A stretch of DNA of 64,000 nucleotides from Fontivita pretiosa (GTDB lineage Bacteria > Planctomycetota > Phycisphaerae > Tepidisphaerales > Tepidisphaeraceae). Positions 25,290 through 31,757 of the stretch are shown here, piece after piece. Under the pieces are notes generated by a model. That model was given only the letters and a program-made list of their open reading frames with translations, had not been told where the DNA came from and ran no database searches. The stretch lies in contig NZ_CP191258.1 in NCBI RefSeq assembly GCF_050410795.1, positions 4,588,001 through 4,652,000 on the forward strand. Direction: 5' to 3'. The position numbers and the translations under genes were made by a program. How positions within the stretch are numbered: position 1 is the first letter of the stretch; every line of letters starts with the position of its first letter.

Positions 25290-25639
25290 GTATCCTTGCG
25301 CCCCAGGGGCTTACCCGACATTCCTGTGTCACGTGCGTCCCGCACGTGCGATGGCCGCTCGCACAGTCGGGACGGCCGCGACACACGCTGGCGTGCTCCT
25401 GCGCAGGCTCAAGACGTATTCGTTGCACAGTCCCGCTGGGTTGCCGGAGCCGCGTGCACGCGCGATTCTTACAGAATTGACGATTTTCGTTGACGGATCA
25501 CCAGCGTCTGGTTACGAAGAGTTGCGTCTCAAGGTGGGCCACCGCACGTCTTTGGCTTTGTCGCGGCGGCAGGACTATGGGTAGCACAAGAGGTTCAAGT
25601 CGCGGCGGCGTTGGCCGCCCGGCGTTTCGGGGGTGTGCG
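25290..25639. other. Intergenic region with palindromic repeat, copy 2
   Basis: 350 bp between the fliC1 terminator and the next gene. At 25330-25348 lies CACGTGCG-TCC-CGCACGTG, a perfect 8-bp stem related to the copy at 17486. The second duplication copy carries a small Cys-rich peptide gene at the corresponding position, but no such gene is present here. An open frame extends upstream of 25640 without a good start or protein-like sequence. Confidence 0.5.
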
Positions 25640-26668
25640 ATGCGATGGATTGGCGCGTCACCTCGTGTTGTACTGGGCTGGGCGATAGCCGCAACGCTGA
25701 TCGCCGCAGTTGTCCGGGCCGGCGATGCTCCGGAGGCCAAAACAAGTGTCTGCGAGCAAGCCCAGACGTTGCTGGGGATTCCCAACCAGGGGGAACAGTT
25801 GCTGGGGGCGCTGGCGGACCTTTGGCCGACACTGCCGAAAGCGGAGTCGGACGGGCCCTTCTTCTACACCGTCCAGATGACTGGGGAACAGATGGAGCGC
25901 GTGGCTCGTGTGGTTCACGCGGGCGTTCGACCCAACCTGATACGCGATGAATTATGGTCGGCGTATCCAGCGAACAGTTTTCCGGCCAGTCCGGCGCAGG
26001 TGCAGAAGAGGAATCGCGTGTACGGTCCGCACGGAGCAGACTATTTGGCCGTTGCTTATTCGCTCTGGAGGGAAGCTGTGCGAGTGGTGGATTCGGATCC
26101 TGCAAAGGCCCAGCGTCTTGCGCGGACGGCAGCGGTGCTGTGTATTCAGCCCGGCGACGCTACCAGCTCAGCAATGGCCTTAGACCTGGTCCGCGAGCCA
26201 CAAAGTCATCGGGTTTTGGGGTTGAGCGAACCGCAGCATCGAGCCCTGATGGAGTTGGCGAGAAGTCGCTATTGTAACTCGGGCGAGTACCACCAGTGGA
26301 CGTTGGGGCTGAGCAAAGCCATCGATGAGCTGATCGCCGCGCCCGCTGGATCGAAACTGGATCGCTCGCGGCTTGAGTCCGCTTTGGACCATTTCCGGGC
26401 CATCTGGATCTCGTCGGGTGAGGCCATTCAGGATCGCTGGGCAAACGCCGGTTACCTCTGGCGACTGGTCTGCCTGGCGCGCGCGGAAGGGGATGCAGAA
26501 GCTTTGGCGCTGATTCGCAACAAGCTTGACGAGTTGGACGGGCAGAGCCACGACCCCAATTCGCGGCGATGGCTGAAGGAAATCATGACCCTGCCCGGCG
26601 GGCGGCCCAGCCCGATCGGCCTGGGCAAGGTGCCGACACTTTCGGAGTGTAAGCCTCCATCGCCCTGA
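25640..26668 (+). CDS. Exported protein of unknown family, copy 1
   Basis: A 342-residue protein from ATG 25640 with a signal-like N-terminus (VVLGWAIAATLIAAVVRAGD). The mature part begins with a single Cys in VCEQAQTLLGIPNQGEQLLG and is mostly helical. It has EAVRVVDSDPAKAQRLARTA, KAIDELIAAPAGSKLDRSR and a C-terminal ARAEGDAEALALIRNKLDEL then PPSP end. The pattern suggests helical repeats, but no known family is recognised. A close paralogue lies at 27529: the first ~40 mature residues and the last ~95 are almost identical, and the middle has diverged. Probably exported. It precedes a truncated MauE-like frame. Confidence 0.75.
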   Translation: MRWIGASPRVVLGWAIAATLIAAVVRAGDAPEAKTSVCEQAQTLLGIPNQGEQLLGALADLWPTLPKAESDGPFFYTVQMTGEQMERVARVVHAGVRPNLIRDELWSAYPANSFPASPAQVQKRNRVYGPHGADYLAVAYSLWREAVRVVDSDPAKAQRLARTAAVLCIQPGDATSSAMALDLVREPQSHRVLGLSEPQHRALMELARSRYCNSGEYHQWTLGLSKAIDELIAAPAGSKLDRSRLESALDHFRAIWISSGEAIQDRWANAGYLWRLVCLARAEGDAEALALIRNKLDELDGQSHDPNSRRWLKEIMTLPGGRPSPIGLGKVPTLSECKPPSP

Positions 26669-26687
26669 ATCCTGGTGGGCTGAGTTC

Positions 26688-26999
26688 ATGAGCACTCTGA
26701 GCATCACGGGAGACTCTCGTGCTTCGTTATTCCGTGGATACCGGGTCTTGGCCTGTTGCTTGATCGCGGCTCTGTTGCTACATGCCGGACTCATGAAGTT
26801 CTTCGCATTGCTTGACGGAAGAGCCGCCGCCGACACCATCTTCGGCGCGTTGTCTCGCGATCACCCGGCGCTCGGATGGACCATCGTTGGTTTGGAGATG
26901 GCCGTGGGAGGAGCATTGCTGTTACCGCAGGCGGGCACGTCGGTGCTGGCCACCGCCAACGCCACGCCGCAGACCGTGCTGTCGCTGCTCGGCGCGTAG
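26688..26999 (+). pseudogene. Truncated MauE-like gene fused in frame to a flagellin 3' end
   Basis: A 103-codon frame. Residues 1-80 match the start of the intact MauE-like protein at 28573 (RGYRVLACCLIAALLLHAGL, MKFFALLDGR, then a second helix ending GGALLLP). From codon 81 the sequence is that of the flagellin 1 C-terminal tail, through to its stop codon. The 74 bp at 26926-26999 differ from 25139-25212 at only one or two positions. The MauE-like CxC motif and last two helices are lost, so the redox function should be absent. Best explained as the junction of a tandem duplication. Confidence 0.8.
26926..26999 (+). repeat. Second copy of the fliC1 3' end
   Basis: 74 bp nearly identical to 25139-25212, with the last sense codon changed from GGG to GCG. 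The downstream hairpin (27043-27074) is duplicated too. The breakpoint lies at a short shared CGCAGG. Confidence 0.9.
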
Positions 27000-27042
27000 T
27001 CTGGCGGGCCGAGTCATCGTCGTAGCCAGAGAGCTTCTTGGC

Positions 27043-27074
27043 GGGCCGGGAGCCACACCGTGGAGTCCCGGCCT
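27043..27074 (+). terminator. Duplicate of the flagellin terminator hairpin
   Basis: GGGCCGGGA (27043-27051) and TCCCGGCCT (27066-27074), with the same CCACACCGTGG loop as at 25258. The last base pair is changed. It lies 44 bp after the fused frame's stop and separates it from the next operon. Confidence 0.6.
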
Positions 27075-27111
27075 GTACTGTTCGCCGACAGAAGGTCTTC
27101 CAGGATTTTTC

Positions 27112-27147
27112 TTGACTGATCACCCGACGCTCAGATATGGTCGGGTG
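27112..27147 (+). promoter_or_regulatory. Candidate promoter and operator of the Cys-rich peptide operon
   Basis: TTGACT (27112-27117), an 18-bp spacer and TATGGT (27136-27141) form a sigma-70-like promoter. A perfect inverted repeat, CACCCGA (27121-27127) and TCGGGTG (27141-27147), 13 bases apart, spans the -10 and most of the spacer and would suit a repressor site. Confidence 0.45.
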
Positions 27148-27158
27148 CTGCATCACGG

Positions 27159-27187
27159 CTCAAGACACCTCAAGACACCTCAAGACC
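27159..27187 (+). repeat. Three direct repeats in the leader of the Cys-rich peptide gene
   Basis: CTCAAGACAC at 27159-27168 and 27169-27178, then CTCAAGACC at 27179-27187, directly before the AGGAGG ribosome binding site. A 10-bp period places the units on one DNA face. It could be an activator site, an RNA-binding site or simple slippage. Confidence 0.6.
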
Positions 27188-27197
27188 AGGAGGTTGT

Positions 27198-27452
27198 ATG
27201 TCGCGTAGGGGATTGGGGCTATTGGCAGCGGCAGTCGTATTGACGTTCTGCGGCTCCTACCTTTTGGCTGGGGGCGGCGGGCCAGGCGAGGGAACTTGGC
27301 GATGCAAGTATCTGCGCGGTTTCGAAGTCTGCTGCGGTGACATTTGCGACCCGGCGGCTCCGCCGCCGACGTCATGTCCCGCAGAGATCGAATGCCCCAA
27401 TGGTCTGGCACAGTTGGACCAGGCGCATCCGTGTACCTGCTGGCTGGGTTAG
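27198..27452 (+). CDS. Small secreted Cys-rich protein
   Basis: An 84-residue product with AGGAGG five bases before ATG 27198. Residues 3-26 form a signal peptide (RGLGLLAAAVVLTFCGSYLL), then GGGGPGEG. The mature part has eight Cys in about 50 residues: WRC, EVCC, DIC, TSC, IEC and HPCTC. This suggests a disulfide-stabilised or metal-binding peptide. The even Cys number and the MauE-like redox protein encoded two genes downstream fit disulfide formation in the envelope. No family recognised. It could be a structural peptide, a metal-binding protein or a maturation substrate. It is absent from the first duplication copy. Confidence 0.75.
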   Translation: MSRRGLGLLAAAVVLTFCGSYLLAGGGGPGEGTWRCKYLRGFEVCCGDICDPAAPPPTSCPAEIECPNGLAQLDQAHPCTCWLG

Positions 27453-27528
27453 GAGAACCGAGCCCTAGCGGTCAGCAACGGGGCGACACTTCATTCTCGG
27501 TGATCCTGTCCATGCCGCGGGGTGCCTC

Positions 27529-28554
27529 ATGCGGGCGAATCGGCTATTGTGCAGCTTGATTCTCGTGTCGGTCTTGGCGATGCGGGTTCTGGCAAGCGAA
27601 CCCGCGGCAACAGACGGCCCGGCGGTGAATCCCAGTGTCTGCGAACAAGCCCAGACGTTGCTGGGGATTCCCAACCAGGGGGAACAGTTGCTGGGGGCGC
27701 TGGCAGACCTTTGGCCGACACTTCCGAAGGCGGAGTCGGACGGGCCCTTCTTCGAAACCGTCAGGATGGATCCGGGGCAAATGGAGCGTATGGCCCGCGT
27801 CGTTTACGCAGGTGTTCGGCCCAACCTGATACGCGATGAGTTCTGGTCGGCCTATCCAGCGAACAGCTTTCCTGCTGATCCGGTGCAGGTGCAAAAGGTG
27901 AAGCAGTTGACTGGTCCGAACGGAGAGTATCCGGCCGTTGCTTATTCGCTCTGGAAGGAAGCTGTGCGAGTGGTGGATTCGGATCCTGCAAAGGCGCAGC
28001 GGCTTGCGCGAACTGCGATGGTGCTGTGCATTCAGCAGGGCGACGCCCGCATGTCAGAGATGACCATCCATTTGGCCCGCCAACCGCAGAGCCATCGGGT
28101 TCTGGGGTTGAGCGAGCAGCAGCATCGGGCATTACTGGGGTTGGCCGAGAGTCGCAGCTATGTCTCAAACGAATACGACCAGCACACGCGGGCGCTGACC
28201 AAAGCCATCGATGAGCTGATCGCCGCGCCCGCTGGATCGAAACTGGATCGCTCGCGGGTTGAGTCTGCTCTGCGGGACTTTGAGGCCATCTGGATATGGT
28301 CGGGGGAGCGAATCCAAAACCGTTGGGCAAACGCCGGGTACCTCTGGCGACTGGTCTGCTTGGCGCGCGCGGAGGGGGATGCAGAAGCTCTGGCGCTGAT
28401 TCGCAACAAGCTTGACGAGTTGGACGGGCAGAGCCACGACCCCAATTCGCGGCGGTGGTTGAAAGAAATCATGACCCTGCCCGGCGGGCGGCCCAGCCCG
28501 ATCGGCCTGGGCAAGACCCCGACGCTGGCGGAGTGCAAACCTCCTTCGCCTTGA
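27529..28554 (+). CDS. Exported protein of unknown family, copy 2
   Basis: A 341-residue paralogue of the protein at 25640, from ATG 27529. The signal-like N-terminus is different (LLCSLILVSVLAMRVLASEP). The mature start is shared (VCEQAQTLLGIPNQGEQLLG). The middle has diverged, for example DPGQMERMARVVYAGVRPNL, and the C-terminal ~95 residues are again nearly identical, ending PPSP. It is part of the operon peptide - this gene - MauE-like - prepilin-like, with gaps of 76, 18 and 3 bp. Function unknown. Being exported and next to a Cys-rich peptide, it may act on or bind the peptide, which is inference. Confidence 0.78.
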   Translation: MRANRLLCSLILVSVLAMRVLASEPAATDGPAVNPSVCEQAQTLLGIPNQGEQLLGALADLWPTLPKAESDGPFFETVRMDPGQMERMARVVYAGVRPNLIRDEFWSAYPANSFPADPVQVQKVKQLTGPNGEYPAVAYSLWKEAVRVVDSDPAKAQRLARTAMVLCIQQGDARMSEMTIHLARQPQSHRVLGLSEQQHRALLGLAESRSYVSNEYDQHTRALTKAIDELIAAPAGSKLDRSRVESALRDFEAIWIWSGERIQNRWANAGYLWRLVCLARAEGDAEALALIRNKLDELDGQSHDPNSRRWLKEIMTLPGGRPSPIGLGKTPTLAECKPPSP

Positions 28555-28572
28555 CTACTGGGGGCTGACGCG

Positions 28573-29112
28573 ATGAGCGTCCTGGGGATTGGACGACAAT
28601 CTCGTGCATCGCTGCTGCGTGGATACCGCATTCTGGCCTGTTGCCTGGTTGCGGCTCTTTTTGTTCATGCCGGACTCATGAAGTTCTTCGCGTTGTCTGA
28701 CGGCGCAGTCACTTCCGACACGATCTTCGGTGCCTTCTGGTTCAAACACCCATCGCTGGCATGGATGCTGGTTGGCTTTGAGATGGCTGTGGGGGTGGCA
28801 CTGCTATTGCCGCGGGGGCGTGCGATCGCCGCGGTGGCAGCGATCATTGCGTTGACCGGTTTCAGCGGCGTCATCCTTCGCGAACTGGGTCGCACTGAGC
28901 CTCGGGGATGTGGGTGCCTGGCAGGTTATTCGTCCACACACTCGGGGGATCCGAATGCGGTACGAGGGGAGCTGGCCGCTTCTCTGGTGCGCAATATGGC
29001 GGGGCTGGGCTTGGCGCTCACGCTCGTACTCGATCGCAACTCCGGCGCGAGGGTGCACCGGCGGATTGGGCCGCTCGGCGCAGGTTCGTTCTCGGCGTCC
29101 GCGGAGGGCTGA
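28573..29112 (+). CDS. MauE/DoxX-like membrane redox protein
   Basis: A 179-residue protein with four predicted membrane helices: RILACCLVAALFVHAGLMKF, WMLVGFEMAVGVALLL, AIAAVAAIIALTGFSGVILR, and NMAGLGLALTLVL near the end. HAGLMKFF after the first helix and RGCGCLAG between helices three and four match MauE-type proteins, whose CxC motif is linked to disulfide chemistry in the periplasm. MauE is needed to mature the disulfide-rich small subunit of methylamine dehydrogenase. Here the nearby Cys-rich peptide is a plausible substrate. The C-terminal tail is Ser/Gly-rich. A truncated copy lies at 26688. Confidence 0.75.
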   Translation: MSVLGIGRQSRASLLRGYRILACCLVAALFVHAGLMKFFALSDGAVTSDTIFGAFWFKHPSLAWMLVGFEMAVGVALLLPRGRAIAAVAAIIALTGFSGVILRELGRTEPRGCGCLAGYSSTHSGDPNAVRGELAASLVRNMAGLGLALTLVLDRNSGARVHRRIGPLGAGSFSASAEG

Positions 29113-29115
29113 AGT

Positions 29116-29850
29116 ATGCTCCCTCGTACCCAAGGATCAATGCGATTGTGGCACAGAAGGTTGCGTTGCACGGTCGCTGGAGCATTCTCGCTGCCGGAGT
29201 TGCTCGTCGTGATCGGTATCGTCGCCGTGTTGATCGGGATTGCGCTCCCGGTTGTTTATCGTGTCCGACAGTACGCGATCCGATCGCAGTGTGCCTCCAA
29301 CATGCGTCAGATCGGGGTGGCTTTGTCAACGTACGCGGCAGAGCAGGGCGGTTGGACGCCGCGCTACGGACTGTACGCCCATGAGCGCACGCCCGCGCAT
29401 CCGATCTGGATCGTCGCGGTGGCGCCGCTGCTGAATGCTCCCAAAGGATTTGGATGGGATGATCTGCCGAGGATGGCGGTGCTTCAGTGTCCCTCGCACC
29501 CGACGGAGAAAATCCCAACGGCTTACGTATTGAACGCCTTCGCGTTTGAAACGCAGCCGGAGTGGACCGGCTCGCCGCCGGTGCAGATCGGAAAAGTCCG
29601 CAACCCTGCCGCAGTGGCGTGGCTGTTAGAAGCCTCGGACCGTTTCGGGCCGAGCAAGTATGGGCCGTACGATGCGATCTTTTTCGAGCCGTATCACGTG
29701 GTGCGGGCACCCGATCAGCTTGGGCAGCGGCTGAGCTGGCAACGGCACGTGCGGCGAACGAGTAACGTCATGTTCGCCGACGGTCACGTCCAGACGGTGA
29801 ACGCTCCGTTGCCGCTGGAGCGATTCGACGACGGCATCCGCAACCGATAA
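29116..29850 (+). CDS. Prepilin-like protein of the Cys-rich peptide operon
   Basis: A 244-residue protein starting 3 bp after the MauE-like stop. A basic leader precedes GAFSLPELLVVIGIVAVLIG, a class III signal with Gly at -1 or -2 of the cleavage point and Glu in place. SQCASNMRQIGVALSTYAAE and a C-terminal NVMFADGHVQTVNA (DGH motif) follow, as in other planctomycete prepilin-like proteins. The extracytoplasmic part has YVLNAFAFETQPEW. It is the last gene of the operon, and its coupling to the redox protein suggests a common role in the envelope. An in-frame ATG at 29140 is an alternative start. Confidence 0.75.
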   Translation: MLPRTQGSMRLWHRRLRCTVAGAFSLPELLVVIGIVAVLIGIALPVVYRVRQYAIRSQCASNMRQIGVALSTYAAEQGGWTPRYGLYAHERTPAHPIWIVAVAPLLNAPKGFGWDDLPRMAVLQCPSHPTEKIPTAYVLNAFAFETQPEWTGSPPVQIGKVRNPAAVAWLLEASDRFGPSKYGPYDAIFFEPYHVVRAPDQLGQRLSWQRHVRRTSNVMFADGHVQTVNAPLPLERFDDGIRNR

Positions 29851-30124
29851 CGCCCCAGTCGCCAGTCTCGACGATCATCCGCAATGCGGCGTTTTACCAT
29901 GCCGCTTTCCTGCGGGCAGCCTATCGGACCTGGCCTGCGCGGCACAGGAGCCATTCGGCCTGGGGAAGTTGTGAGCGGCAATCCATTCTCGCCGGTCAAC
30001 GCGGCTTTTCCGGTTATGAGGATCTAAAGTGCCCCCTGATCGGGGTCGATGTGAGCGGTGACGTCGCCGAAGATGGTGGCCGTCACCGAAACTGTCGCCG
30101 TCACTGTCAGGGAGAGACATCTCT
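29851..30124. promoter_or_regulatory. Upstream region of flagellin 2 with a sigma-28-like element
   Basis: TAAAGTGC (30025-30032) and GTCGATGT (30045-30052), 12 bases apart, resemble the flagellar sigma-28 consensus TAAAGTTT-N11-GCCGATAA, one base too wide. Downstream, GGTGAC (30057-30062) can pair with GTCACC (30083-30088). The Shine-Dalgarno region CAGGGAGAG is followed by AGAG..CTCT, which could fold over the start codon and present a GGA to CsrA. The rest of the 270 bp shows no gene. Confidence 0.4.
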
Positions 30125-31522
30125 ATGAGCCGGATCAACACCAACGTCAGCTCGCTGATTGCCCAGCGCGTGCTCACCGCCAACAACAATGCACTGAACC
30201 GCAGTTTGGAACGGTTGAGCACCGGTCTGAAGATCAACAAGGGCGCCGACAACCCCGCAGGGCTGATCGCCAGCGAAAACCTCCGCGCTGAAAAGGCGGG
30301 GATCAGTCAGGCGATCGACAATGCCGGGCGAGCCAGCAACATCATCGGAACCGCCGAAGGCGGCTTGTCCGAGGTCAGCTCGCTGCTGACCGAGCTTCAG
30401 AGCCTGGTATCGCAGGCGGCCAACAGCGGCGGGCTGAGCAGCGAGGAGATCGCCGCCAACCAGCTTCAGGTCGATTCGATCCTGAACACGATCAACCGGA
30501 TCGCGCAGAGCACGGCGTTCCAGGGCAAGAAGCTGCTGAACGGCAACTACGACTACACGACCAGCGGCGTGAACAGCACCAGCTTCGACAACGTGCGAAT
30601 CAATGCCGCGCGGATTCCCGACGGTGGAACGGTGAATGTGGTGGTCGAGGTCACGACCAGCGCCCAGACCGGCCAGATTCTCTACAGTGGCGGGACGCTG
30701 ACGGACAACGTGACGATCGAGGTGGCGGGCAACACCGGCACCGAGCAGCTCAGCTTCAGCTCGGGCACGACGGTCAGCTCGATTGCCGCCGCCATCAATG
30801 CGGTGACCACCGCCACTGGCGTCAGCGCTACGGTCAGCGGCGCGGATCTGGTGTTGAACAGCACCGAATACGGTTCGGCGCAGTTCGTCAGCCTCAAGAC
30901 CATCGCCGGCACGTTCACTCCCAACACGACCAAGGATTTTGGCCGCGATGCTTCCGTCACCATCAACGGCGCCGAGGCCCAGGCCAGCGGATTGGCGATC
31001 AGCTTCCGCTCCAGCAACCTGGACATCGAGTTCGACTTGGATCCGAGCTTCAACCTGCCCGGCACCGACAGCTTTACCATCACCGGTGGCGGGGCGACGT
31101 TCGCACTGGGCGCCAAGGTGACTGAGACCGACAAGGCGTCGATTGGCATCGCGTCGGTCTCGACGGCCAGCCTGGGCGACAGCATCAACGGATACCTGTC
31201 GGCGCTGGCCAGCGGCGGGGCAGCATCGCTGTCCAGCGGCAACCTGGCCACGGCACAGAAGATCATCGACAAGTCGATCAAGCAGGTCAGCCAGCTTCGT
31301 GGTCGGCTGGGCGCGTTCCAGCGGTTTACGATCGGCTCAACGATCAACGCGTTGGGGATCGCTTTTGAGAACGCCTCTGCCGCCGAAAGCGCCATCCGCG
31401 ACACCGACTTTGCCGCCGAGACCGCCAACCTCACACGAAACCAGATCCTGGCGCAGGCGGCGACAACGGTGTTGGCGCAGGCCAACGCGGCTCCGCAGGC
31501 GGCGCTGAGTCTGCTTCAATAG
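30125..31522 (+). CDS. fliC: Flagellin 2
   Basis: A 465-residue filament subunit. N-terminal: MSRINTNVSSLIAQRVLTAN, LERLSTGLKINKGADNPAGL and IASENLRAEKAGISQAIDNA. C-terminal: LRGRLGAFQRFTIGSTINAL, ASAAESAIRDTDFAAETANL and a tail ending PQAALSLLQ. The organisation is the same as flagellin 1 but with clear divergence in the ends and the central surface domain, so the two genes are old paralogues rather than part of the recent tandem duplication. Preceded by GGGAGAG. It carries its own upstream signals and terminator, so it may be expressed separately. Confidence 0.96.
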   Translation: MSRINTNVSSLIAQRVLTANNNALNRSLERLSTGLKINKGADNPAGLIASENLRAEKAGISQAIDNAGRASNIIGTAEGGLSEVSSLLTELQSLVSQAANSGGLSSEEIAANQLQVDSILNTINRIAQSTAFQGKKLLNGNYDYTTSGVNSTSFDNVRINAARIPDGGTVNVVVEVTTSAQTGQILYSGGTLTDNVTIEVAGNTGTEQLSFSSGTTVSSIAAAINAVTTATGVSATVSGADLVLNSTEYGSAQFVSLKTIAGTFTPNTTKDFGRDASVTINGAEAQASGLAISFRSSNLDIEFDLDPSFNLPGTDSFTITGGGATFALGAKVTETDKASIGIASVSTASLGDSINGYLSALASGGAASLSSGNLATAQKIIDKSIKQVSQLRGRLGAFQRFTIGSTINALGIAFENASAAESAIRDTDFAAETANLTRNQILAQAATTVLAQANAAPQAALSLLQ

Positions 31523-31571
31523 CGGAGGTCGCACGCCCAAGGGCGAGGATCGCGTTTAGTCCGCAAAACAG

Positions 31572-31611
31572 CCAGGCAGGACCGGCCCAGCAACGGGTTG
31601 GCCCTGCCTGG
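31572..31611 (+). terminator. Terminator after flagellin 2
   Basis: CCAGGCAGG (31572-31580) pairs with CCTGCCTGG (31603-31611), with an additional GGCC/GGCC pairing inside, followed by TTGCGTTTCT. It lies 50 bp after the flagellin 2 stop. Confidence 0.65.
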
Positions 31612-31757
31612 TTGCGTTTCTGGTCCCGCACCAGTGAGTCGCAAGACCGAATGCCGATGGCGCCGTCAGGTGCGGCGTGATTTCACGCCAGGGCAGACCC
31701 GGGTAAGATTCTGCCGCGCGCCAGCGGCGCGCCCATCGCCTTCAGGAGTCTTTGCAC

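Noticed and set aside
23761..25428. 555-codon minus-strand open frame across flagellin 1
   Set aside because: Antisense to an unmistakable flagellin; the frame is open because of GC-biased third positions.
30045..30124. Sigma-54 element before flagellin 2
   Set aside because: No GG-N10-GC pair with a TTGC-like -12 was found; the sigma-28-like element is the better candidate.
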